This document shows, in pieces, positions 55,483-62,962 of a stretch of DNA of 64,000 nucleotides. The notes beneath the pieces are model-generated. The model was not told the origin of the DNA and did no database searches. It was given only the letters and a program-made list of their open reading frames with translations. Position 1 is the first letter of the stretch. Each line of letters begins with the position of its first letter. Made by a program: the position numbers and the translations under genes. Source of the stretch: Brooklawnia sp032229645 (GTDB taxonomy: Bacteria > Actinomycetota > Actinomycetes > Propionibacteriales > Propionibacteriaceae); contig CAVRLB010000001.1 of NCBI GenBank assembly GCA_963722295.1, forward strand, positions 124,001-188,000, read 5' to 3'.

Positions 55483-55691
55483 CCTTCATCACGCAACTCA
55501 TCAATGAACTCTCTTATTTCGCCGTCACCCGCAGAATCCGAATACCCGTTCAGCAGAACGGTGACCGCCGATGTTGTCAACTCGAGCCACCGGACGCGGG
55601 AGTGATCTACTAAAATGTGTCCCCCGGCTGACAATTGAAGGAGACGCACGTCATCATTTAGGTATCGGCATACGACAAATTCTTGAGCCAT
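55470..55691 (-). CDS. PqqD-like RiPP recognition element
   Basis: A 73-residue protein from ATG 55691. The alternative GTG/ATG further up (55853) is rejected because it is only readthrough of another frame. The pattern 'GGHILVDHSRVRWLELTTSA' followed by 'IREFIDELRDEGWIQ' fits the three-stranded/three-helix PqqD fold that binds leader peptides. The frame overlaps the end of the cyclase-like gene by 34 bases and the MauE gene by 13. Its presence argues that the precursor leader is specifically recognised. Confidence 0.72.
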   Translation of the reverse strand: MAQEFVVCRYLNDDVRLLQLSAGGHILVDHSRVRWLELTTSAVTVLLNGYSDSAGDGEIREFIDELRDEGWIQ

Positions 55692-56926
55692 GATTCTATC
55701 CCTACTGTTCGTACGAGCGGTAAAGCCAGCTCTGCTCGCGCAAAGGGCTCGTCTAGCACGTCCGCTAGGCCATCTGCATCGATAAGCCCCCGACGCGCTA
55801 GCTCCCCCTCCGAAAGGAACTCCTGAGCCAGCTCGCTGTTGGTACTTAGCCATGCAACAGCCGATTTCCTCATTAGCAGCACTTCATCTCCTACTGCGGG
55901 CTTAGTCACGCCCCGATTGAGGGGAAGCTGGTCGATAAGGCGCCCTGCGTCAAAGAGACCCCGCTCACAAGGCGGGGATTCATAGAAGGCGTAGAACACG
56001 GATGGATCAAAGATCGGTAGCAAAACCTGTGGGTTGACCACCAGTCCGTCGAGCTCCGGATCAGAAATGTACCAGTACACCCGCCTCGCGTGGCCGCTCA
56101 CACCGTCAAACCAGTTCGCCCACGCGGCCGCGCTCGCCAGGGCGGCCGTGTGAATGCTCCGTTGCGCTTCTTCGCGGAACCACGGTGGAAGTAGCACTGT
56201 GTTCGCGGATTGCTCGTGATCAGGAACATGAGGCGTCCGTCTCCGACGCAGGAATCTAGTGATCAAGCCCTTCTCCGGTGCATTTGGAATCTCAAGGCCA
56301 TCTCTCTGCGAGGGCGCGACACTATTGACAAGATCCGAAGCCTCGTCGGCAGTGACCGAGGTCAGTTCGCCAATGAGTGCTGTCGAGATCACATACTGAC
56401 CTGGTCTCAGCGCCGCTGCCAGTCGACGGGCGTTGTATCCTCGTCCGACAAGTATCGGCATGGCTGCCGCATCTGTGAGCGTGTCCAGTGGATCGATGTC
56501 TGCTGGTGGCTCTTCGTCATTGATTGTTCGGCCGGATATGTTGGCTATCTCAGCTAGTCTCTCCGCGGCGAGAGTTGCTGGATTATCCAAGACCATGTGG
56601 GCCGAAGGCAGATTTTCAATCCAGAACTCTAACTGATTCTCGATTCCTCCCAGGTGCTTCTCACTATTCTCCCACCGAGGCTCAACATTGAAGGACCTCC
56701 CCACGCAGGTCGCTTGAGCTAAACCCGGTATGCGTCGAATGCCTGCCTGAAGGGTGCGACTCGGTGGGACCCGCACCCCGCAGGTCATGGCCAAGAGATA
56801 AGGAAGCTCGATCTCACCTGTGGGGCTCACTGGCGGGTGAATGAACCCACCCTCTCCTTGCGGCGGATCAGCGCGAAACAGGACTTCCCCAATACCCGTG
56901 GTAATCAAACTATTCTCAGAATACAT
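55658..56926 (-). CDS. Degenerate asparagine-synthetase/lasso-cyclase-like protein
   Basis: A 422-residue protein 56 bases after the precursor gene. 'RTLQAGIRRIPGLAQAT' corresponds to the end of the glutaminase-like region of AsnB. 'PQVLLPIFDPSVFYAF' and the tail 'GLIDADGLADVL' to 'GIESWLKNL' match the AsnB C-terminus. At the position of the ATP-binding SGGLDS loop it reads 'MVLDNPATLA' (about 111-120), and at the second acidic motif 'VISTALIGELTS'. ATP pyrophosphatase activity is therefore unlikely. It is shorter than typical members (about 600). Function unknown; a binding or scaffold role is inference. Confidence 0.65.
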   Translation of the reverse strand: MYSENSLITTGIGEVLFRADPPQGEGGFIHPPVSPTGEIELPYLLAMTCGVRVPPSRTLQAGIRRIPGLAQATCVGRSFNVEPRWENSEKHLGGIENQLEFWIENLPSAHMVLDNPATLAAERLAEIANISGRTINDEEPPADIDPLDTLTDAAAMPILVGRGYNARRLAAALRPGQYVISTALIGELTSVTADEASDLVNSVAPSQRDGLEIPNAPEKGLITRFLRRRRTPHVPDHEQSANTVLLPPWFREEAQRSIHTAALASAAAWANWFDGVSGHARRVYWYISDPELDGLVVNPQVLLPIFDPSVFYAFYESPPCERGLFDAGRLIDQLPLNRGVTKPAVGDEVLLMRKSAVAWLSTNSELAQEFLSEGELARRGLIDADGLADVLDEPFARAELALPLVRTVGIESWLKNLSYADT

Positions 56927-56982
56927 GAGTTCTCTCAGCCGTCAGAATCACACCAGAATTGCTGCTCGTTCAACGCCTCTGG

Positions 56983-57186
56983 CTAGTAGACGCATACGCA
57001 ACGTAGGTCGAGGAAGCCCTCACAGTACCCACCTCGCGCGCCGTAGTTGCCTACGCAGTACTGGCGACATGCGTCGTCGCTCGGGCAGCCGCAGCACTCG
57101 AGGGGCGGTGCAGTCTCGTCGGAGAACTGCGCCGCGCGGGAACCCACCGCGATCTGGGAGGTGGTGCGGCGAATGAACCTTGACAT
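56983..57186 (-). CDS. Defensin-like (CS-alpha-beta) bacteriocin precursor
   Basis: A 67-residue precursor with a strong AGGAG box. Residues 1-29 are a polar leader without a hydrophobic signal core. The C-terminal part has eight cysteines: C31, C32, C34, C40, C44, C55, C63, C65. The spacing C40-x3-C44-x10-C55-x7-C63-x-C65 fits the CS-alpha-beta defensin rule. 'RGGYCEGFLDLRCVCVY' holds a gamma-core (GxC...C) and closely resembles the end of actifensin, the defensin-like bacteriocin of Actinomyces. Actifensin has six cysteines; the extra two here would allow a fourth disulfide. First gene of the processing operon. Confidence 0.85.
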   Translation of the reverse strand: MSRFIRRTTSQIAVGSRAAQFSDETAPPLECCGCPSDDACRQYCVGNYGARGGYCEGFLDLRCVCVY

Positions 57187-57205
57187 CTTGGTCTCCTGTC
57201 GTTCC

Positions 57206-57224
57206 GTGACTAGCTCTTAGTCAC
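57206..57224. promoter_or_regulatory. Inverted repeat in the divergent promoter region of the peptide cluster
   Basis: GTGACTA-gctct-TAGTCAC, a perfect 7-5-7 repeat 20-38 bases before the precursor start. The region between the precursor and the divergent kinase (57187-57338) must hold both promoters. This is the best candidate site for the LuxR-type regulator encoded at 58487. It could also be an RNA hairpin in the precursor leader. Confidence 0.5.
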
Positions 57225-57338
57225 ATCACGACGTTCTCGCTCCTGGTCTTCGACGCGCAATAGTCCCTTTGGCCATTTCGCAAGGCGAGCCCATCAACCA
57301 CGATTAGAGGCGCAGAACAACTGATCTATCATGGAACC

Positions 57339-58490
57339 GTGTCCATCCCTATGCGATACTCCTTGTCAACGCTGCTAGTCCGGCACCTAGAAGTGCTGGT
57401 CTGCGCCGCGGTCCTGTTCGGCTGCGCATCTGTGGATGCGGAACGCTGGCAAGGCCTGCGCGGCCCGAGCTCAGTAGCCATGACCTACGATCTCTTCACA
57501 GTGGGCCTTGTTGTTGTCGCCCTTGTGCTGCGCAAGGCTTTCGTGAGCGTCCTTGCCTACAGCATCATCTCATGCGCTTGCTCCCTAGTGTTTACGCTGC
57601 GGCTTGTGCAACCGCAGCCAATTTTTCTTTCCGCTACGGAATTGGCCGCCTTGACCGTACTTCTGATCTTCGTCCTTTCGTCGGAGACACTTCCTCGAGC
57701 CGTCGTTGGTTGTTCCGTATCGATCATCGCAATCGTGCTGCTAGTTCTGCGAGGTCCAGTGACATTTGCACCGAGAGACCTCTTCGCTATAGTGCCGGCC
57801 CTGGGTTTCATCATCTTGCTCGGCATTTCTTTGCGCATTTGGCTTGCGGCACGTCAGCAAGCTGTAGCCAACGCGCTCGAGAGCGAACGTCTTGCCATTG
57901 CTCGCGACCTGCATGATAGCTCCGCACGCGCACTCACCGGGATTATCGTGCAGGTCCAAGCGTTGCGGCAGATAGCAGATTCCAATCCGCGTGCGGTTCG
58001 CACGGCGCTCCCCGAAATCGAGGACGCCGGTATTCTCGCACTGAAGGATATGCGGAAGCTAACGGAGACTTTGCGACAAGGATCCTCTCATCAACTTTCC
58101 GAATCTACATGGTTCGAGAATATCGAGACTTGTTGCGAGCGGGCGAAACATCTAGGCTTGCCTATAGTTAGCCATGTGGACACATCGCGGGAACTTCGAG
58201 CTGATATTGAAGTCTTGGTTTGCGCAATTGTGAGCGAAGGACTAATCAATGCGCTTCGTTACGCTTCAGACGCAACGTTAGTGGAAGTCTCCGTGTCGAC
58301 CGAACGACATGGTGTGGCGGTGAGAATCACCGATGATGGTCATGGCGGAAGCACCGAATACTTCGGAGGCGGAAACGGATTGATTGGCCTTCACGAGCGT
58401 ATACAAGAAGTTGGCGGAAGCATGGAAGCTGGACCTCGAACAACTGGCTGGCGGCTTTCCGCATTTCTACCAGATAGGTTCCGTGGATGA
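57339..58490 (+). CDS. Membrane sensor histidine kinase of the peptide island
   Basis: A 383-residue NarL-type kinase from GTG 57339 (ATG 57351 possible). About five to six helices fill residues 10-170. The phospho-acceptor is in 'RDLHDSSARALTGI' (His about 192). The ATPase domain has 'EGLINALRYASD' and 'ITDDGHGGSTEYFGGGNGLI'. Its stop overlaps the regulator start (ATGA). Divergent from the precursor, so it probably senses the peptide or a related cue and switches on the cluster. Confidence 0.85.
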   Translation: MSIPMRYSLSTLLVRHLEVLVCAAVLFGCASVDAERWQGLRGPSSVAMTYDLFTVGLVVVALVLRKAFVSVLAYSIISCACSLVFTLRLVQPQPIFLSATELAALTVLLIFVLSSETLPRAVVGCSVSIIAIVLLVLRGPVTFAPRDLFAIVPALGFIILLGISLRIWLAARQQAVANALESERLAIARDLHDSSARALTGIIVQVQALRQIADSNPRAVRTALPEIEDAGILALKDMRKLTETLRQGSSHQLSESTWFENIETCCERAKHLGLPIVSHVDTSRELRADIEVLVCAIVSEGLINALRYASDATLVEVSVSTERHGVAVRITDDGHGGSTEYFGGGNGLIGLHERIQEVGGSMEAGPRTTGWRLSAFLPDRFRG

Positions 58491-59137
58491 TTCGCGTACT
58501 CGTCGCCGAGGATGACAAGATGACGCGACAGAGCGTCATCGCAACATTGAACTCTCAAACTGATATCTCCGTGACAGCCGAAGCCGCTGACGGTTTGGAG
58601 GCCTTATATCTCTTCCAGCCAAGCGCGATCGATGTTTGCGTAGTTGACATTCGTATGCCGGGAGTTAGCGGCGTCGAACTCGCCCGCCGCTGGGCAGGCC
58701 CTGAGCTGCCAAGACGCACTCCCGTTCTACTTCTTACTTCGTTTGATGAGCCAGACACAACCTATCTTGCACTGCGCAGTGGAGCTGCGGGGTTCCTGCT
58801 CAAGGGTACGGGCAGCGCCCTCCTAATCGAAGGTGTTCGAGCTGCTTCCAGAGGAGAGTCGATTATTTCTCCTGGCGTGGCCGCGCGCATTATAGAGCGT
58901 ATACAAGATCAAGGGCTGGAGGCGGCGCGATTGAGCTCACCGATTACTCCGCGCGAACAAGACGTGCTTGAATTAGTTGCACGTGGCGCGACGAACAGTG
59001 CGATTGCTAATTCGCTTTTCCTTTCGCTCTCTACTGTCAAACTGCACGTTGCCAGTTTACGCTCAAAACTCGGGGCGCGGAACCGAACTGAGCTTGCCGC
59101 CTGGGCCCACGAGTCAGGGCTAGTTTCGCCTCGATAA
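58487..59137 (+). CDS. NarL/LuxR-type response regulator of the peptide island
   Basis: A 216-residue regulator: receiver domain 'RVLVAEDDKMTRQSV' with phospho-acceptor Asp in 'VCVVDIRMPG', conserved 'LLLTSFDEP' and Lys in 'FLLKGTGSA'; C-terminal LuxR helix-turn-helix 'LSLSTVKLHVASLRSKLGAR'. Coupled to the kinase gene. The likely target is the divergent promoter at 57187-57338 and perhaps the ABC genes downstream. Confidence 0.88.
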   Translation: MIRVLVAEDDKMTRQSVIATLNSQTDISVTAEAADGLEALYLFQPSAIDVCVVDIRMPGVSGVELARRWAGPELPRRTPVLLLTSFDEPDTTYLALRSGAAGFLLKGTGSALLIEGVRAASRGESIISPGVAARIIERIQDQGLEAARLSSPITPREQDVLELVARGATNSAIANSLFLSLSTVKLHVASLRSKLGARNRTELAAWAHESGLVSPR

Positions 59138-59285
59138 AGTCATACAATGGCCTCGGGTCCACGCAGGTTCTGCCGATTGTTGTCCCGATTCGACTGTGGG
59201 TAACCTGCGGCGGGCTGGAACAGCTCGGTCGCGATTGTCCTTTCGGCCAGTTTGGCGGAAACCATCATCTGTCTAAATTTGGTAC

Positions 59286-60038
59286 ATGCACACGACAAGT
59301 TACCGGCAAGAGGAGTCCTCGGGTACGATTTCACTTCGTACCCGAGGTCTCGAGAAGACGTACGGACGAGGGGAGTCGACAGTTCGCGCCCTCCGCGGAG
59401 TGAACTTCGAGGCTCACCGCGGCAGTTTCACTGCGATCATGGGCCCCTCCGGTTCAGGGAAGTCAACCTTTTTGCACCTATTGGCCGCGCTGGATACGCC
59501 CCAGGCGGGCGAGGTATGGATAGATGGAGAGCCAGTCTCGCAGCTGGGAGATCGAAAGCGCACACTACTACGCAGGCACACGATAGGTTTCGTATTCCAG
59601 ACGTTCAACCTGTTACCAGAACTCACGGCCAGAGAAAATATTCTGCTGTCGCTTCAATTAGCTGGAGTGGAAGGATCGGTCGACGAACTCGCTGAAGAGC
59701 TATCAATTGAGGATCGACTAGATCACTATCCCTCCGAGCTATCGGGCGGACAGGCTCAACGTGTCGCTATTGCGCGCGCTCTGATCACGCAGCCAGCGAT
59801 CATCTTCGCCGACGAACCAACCGGAGCGCTCGATATTCGGACAGGCCAAGATATCCTCGCAGCGATGCGACACGCTGTCGATAAGCGTGGACAGACCCTG
59901 GTAATGGTCACTCATGACCCTGTCGCCGCGGCCTACGCAGATAGAGTGGTGCTGCTAGTAGACGGACAAATCGGAGCCGACCTAGTTTCGCCGGACATCG
60001 CTAACTTGAACGCCGCGCTGGAAAGATTCCGAAAATGA
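59286..60038 (+). CDS. ABC transporter ATPase (MacB/LolD type)
   Basis: A 250-residue ATPase with Walker A 'GPSGSGKSTFLHLL', signature 'LSGGQAQRVAIARAL' and Walker B 'IIFADEPTGALD'. It pairs with the FtsX-type permease, whose ATG overlaps its stop. Such ATPase/permease pairs next to antimicrobial peptide genes usually give self-protection or antimicrobial sensing. It follows the response regulator after a 148-base gap, which could carry a separate promoter. Confidence 0.88.
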   Translation: MHTTSYRQEESSGTISLRTRGLEKTYGRGESTVRALRGVNFEAHRGSFTAIMGPSGSGKSTFLHLLAALDTPQAGEVWIDGEPVSQLGDRKRTLLRRHTIGFVFQTFNLLPELTARENILLSLQLAGVEGSVDELAEELSIEDRLDHYPSELSGGQAQRVAIARALITQPAIIFADEPTGALDIRTGQDILAAMRHAVDKRGQTLVMVTHDPVAAAYADRVVLLVDGQIGADLVSPDIANLNAALERFRK

Positions 60039-62359
60039 CGAAGTATAAGCTCGTCTTTAGACGTCTAAAAGCATCTCGTAAGCAGAAAATCGGCATAGTG
60101 ACCATCACGGCACTCGCGACTGCATTCCTGACTATTACGCTGGTCTTAACAACCACCGTACGTTCATCCATCGCAGCCAGCGCGAGTGCTCCGCTGTCCA
60201 ATGCCGACGTCGTTATAAAGAGTGCCGGTGGGGCTGAGGAAACACGGGAGAGCCGCGATACCTGGGTGAGCGTCGTTAAGGCCGATCCGCGCCTATCCTC
60301 CTACTTCCCAGTTCGCAGCGTATTCGGCGAGGCTACAGCCAAGGAGACGACCCCTAGTGTACAGATTACGGGCATTTCCGACGCCTCGGACTTGAGATGG
60401 TTTTCCCTGAGTGAGGGGCGCTGGCCAAACGATTCCCGCGAAATTATCGCCGATCCGGGCGATGGTCTTAGCGTCGGAGACAACATCCCTTTGCGACTTA
60501 CCTCAGATGCTGAAACCGAATTGCGTCAAGTTACGGTTGTAGGCATATCCGATCAGCAACCATTGTTCAGTGATTCGACCATTCGCCTGTATTCCCCAGA
60601 AGCATTCTTTTCAGAAGGCGACGAAATACGTTATATCACGGTTCGCCTAAATTCCGGAGTTGACCAGTCGGCCGTGCTGACTGACTTACGCGAGGAGTTG
60701 GGGGACACTGCAGTTGTCTTAAGTGGGGCGGATGCCAGGGCGCTTGCGGCAAGCTCGTCCCTTGCAGGAGTAGGACAGCTACAATGGATGTTCAACGGTC
60801 TAGCCGCCCTCGCGCTACTAGTCGGTGCGATTCTAATACGGTCTTCGTTGGTGGTTTTAGTGGCGCGTCAGCAACGTAGTGACGCCCTACTGAGACTGGT
60901 CGGCATGACTGCGAGCGAAGTATTTCGTGTGACTCTCGCAGAGAATGCCCTTGTTAGCCTCTCTGCCGCTTCCCTTGGCGGGCTACTTGGACTGGCCGTC
61001 GCTTGGCCGACAGGAGTCGCGTTGGGATTCGGAGCACCCAGCCTGCCTCTCGGACTATGGCCTGTTCCTATTAGTGTGATCGCAGGGACTCTGGTTAGCT
61101 CAATGGCTGCCGTGGGGCCAAGCCGAGGCGCTGGCAAGACCACCCCGATCGAGGCTTTTGGCCAGGCGCCCAGGCGGCCTGACCGAGTCACCGCACTCAC
61201 CAATCGCCTAGTACGAACCGCCCGCAGAATACTCCACCCTAGCAACCTCCCACTCTTAGTGGCGCTTTCCTTCATGGAGCATTCCGCAAGCCGGGCCAGA
61301 GCAGTCGTGGTGACCATTGGCACATGCACCATGCTGGTGATCGGCTTACTCGTCGGGGCTGCTAGCGCGGGGGCGACTATGGATCACGTTCTCGCGCTGA
61401 GATATCCTGTCGATTTCTCACTGACTTTTGAATCTCAGGATTCAAACACAGAAATGGCCGAGGAGTCTCTCCAACGTATTGTAGGTGTTAGCGAAGTAAT
61501 TGAGCTTATGGGCATGGAAGGTGACATCTTGCGAGCGGGTTCCGAGCCGTTCCCGCTGAGAATCGGCGTGCTAGATGCGTCTCTTCAAGCGATCAGCGCC
61601 GCACCAATTCCAGATCTCGACGAGCGCACGGTCCTGGTGAGTCCGGGACTAGCTAAGGGACTTGGCGTATCTCCTGGCGGAAGTGTGCAGATTTCGATAG
61701 GCGCGGTAACTGAAAGCTTCGCTGTTCGGACCAACGCCTTGGCTGATGTTAATCGTGGTGCCACTGTGCTTATTTCCCAGGCAGGCGCGAGTCGAATGTC
61801 AGTTGAGCACTCGCATCCCATCAGCCTATGGGTGGCGGCCCAAGCTGACGCTAATACTGCTGATGTAAACGGCGCTGTTTCGCGTGTAGCAGATCACTAC
61901 GTGGCATCTCTCGGCGGATCGTTCCCCGAGCGCTCTCAAGCCGAGTCGGTGGTAATAATGCTCACGCGTCTAGGAATTGTTCTGCTCTCCGCCTCGGTTC
62001 TTGTCGCGCTTATCGGTGTCGCCAACGTGCAGAGGCTATCGGTTATAGAGCGCCGTCGGTCGATTGCCGTTCTCAGGGCACTTGGCCTTACCGGCAGAGA
62101 ACTTCGGGCGAGTGTGCTGATCGAATCCTGTCTTGTCGCTGGCATGAGCGCGATACTAGGCGCACTAATCGGCTTCTTGTGCGCACTTGTCGGCGTTAGA
62201 CTGCTCCTATCTGATCGAGGGGATTTGATTTATGTCATTCCTTGGGCGTCACTAATTGCTGTCATAGTCTTGATAATCTGCGGATCCGCCCTCGCCGCCT
62301 TAACGGCTACATCTGATTATCTCCATATAGAGCCTGCTGCGGCATTAAGCGAAGATTAG
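60035..62359 (+). CDS. FtsX-type ABC permease
   Basis: A 774-residue permease with an N-terminal helix, an extracellular domain (about residues 45-245), a group of three helices (about 250-350), a second long extracellular part (about 430-620) and a final three-helix group ('LIGVANVQRLSVIERRRSIA' between them). This duplicated FtsX layout is that of large permeases of Gram-positive peptide resistance systems. Likely immunity against the defensin-like peptide; inference from location. Confidence 0.82.
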   Translation: MTKYKLVFRRLKASRKQKIGIVTITALATAFLTITLVLTTTVRSSIAASASAPLSNADVVIKSAGGAEETRESRDTWVSVVKADPRLSSYFPVRSVFGEATAKETTPSVQITGISDASDLRWFSLSEGRWPNDSREIIADPGDGLSVGDNIPLRLTSDAETELRQVTVVGISDQQPLFSDSTIRLYSPEAFFSEGDEIRYITVRLNSGVDQSAVLTDLREELGDTAVVLSGADARALAASSSLAGVGQLQWMFNGLAALALLVGAILIRSSLVVLVARQQRSDALLRLVGMTASEVFRVTLAENALVSLSAASLGGLLGLAVAWPTGVALGFGAPSLPLGLWPVPISVIAGTLVSSMAAVGPSRGAGKTTPIEAFGQAPRRPDRVTALTNRLVRTARRILHPSNLPLLVALSFMEHSASRARAVVVTIGTCTMLVIGLLVGAASAGATMDHVLALRYPVDFSLTFESQDSNTEMAEESLQRIVGVSEVIELMGMEGDILRAGSEPFPLRIGVLDASLQAISAAPIPDLDERTVLVSPGLAKGLGVSPGGSVQISIGAVTESFAVRTNALADVNRGATVLISQAGASRMSVEHSHPISLWVAAQADANTADVNGAVSRVADHYVASLGGSFPERSQAESVVIMLTRLGIVLLSASVLVALIGVANVQRLSVIERRRSIAVLRALGLTGRELRASVLIESCLVAGMSAILGALIGFLCALVGVRLLLSDRGDLIYVIPWASLIAVIVLIICGSALAALTATSDYLHIEPAAALSED

Positions 62360-62962
62360 GATCTTCTGAGGAGAACTGTCTTCGGTCGGTTACTTGACCG
62401 CAGTATGGATAGTGAAGCTCGACCTCGCCGCATAATTTCCCAGTTTCCGGCACACGCGGAGTACGAGCACGAACTTATGCTGGCCGGCCGGAGAATGGCT
62501 AGCAAGTTGGCCATAATTTCGTCGGTGGCGTCCAGGGGTGTGTGGCTGCTCATCTCAGTGGTGCACATCGCAATCTTGCGTCCGCTTGTCGAACTGCACC
62601 ACGCGCCGACCTGGCGCAGCCTGTCACTCGGTGGAGCGGTGCTGGAATCAGTTCCGGGCCGTGGGCCAGAGCACCGGTTGGGACGCTGCTGCCAATTTTT
62701 GGCGACCGAACTCGGAGAGCCGGTTGTGGAGCATGGCCCACGCTCGACGGAGTAGAGGGCGCTACATCTTCCGGGTGAGACGCCCTCGAGGTCCCTACGA
62801 GCAGTCCCGGCCGATCGAAGCGAAATCAGCGGGCGGGAGCGCTCCTACGGAAACATCGAGAATCCCGGCTTCGCCGCATTTGCAGGCGATGAACCAGCGA
62901 TGCCGCTGCACACCGGTCGGTAATCCGGTGCACAGCGGCATCGCCAGGGAGGGGAAGGTGAG
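62360..62962. other. Right edge of the island; no supported gene
   Basis: About 600 bases between the FtsX stop and the pduP stop. By eye composition returns to GC-rich near 62550, marking the island's right edge. A 116-codon plus-strand frame (62405-62755) is open, but only its first 50 codons look plausible and no family is recognised. A hairpin at 62899-62942 belongs to pduP. Confidence 0.5.
62899..62942 (-). terminator. Hairpin terminator downstream of pduP
   Basis: GATGCCGCTGCACACCGG (62899-62916) and CCGGTGCACAGCGGCATC (62925-62942) pair with two mismatches around an 8-base loop, about 20 bases after the pduP stop. No U-run follows on the minus strand. Confidence 0.65.

Noticed and set aside
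55692..55853. Longer N-terminus for the PqqD-like protein
   Set aside because: The added 54 residues are Ala/Arg/Gly-rich readthrough of the cyclase-like gene in another frame; PqqD proteins begin near the ATG at 55691.
56983..57186. Lasso peptide precursor as the identity of the small gene
   Set aside because: A lasso core needs Gly/Ala/Ser/Cys at position 1 and Asp/Glu at 7-9 and is not cysteine-rich; the eight cysteines and GGYC...CVC fit a defensin far better, and the cyclase-like protein lacks its active site.
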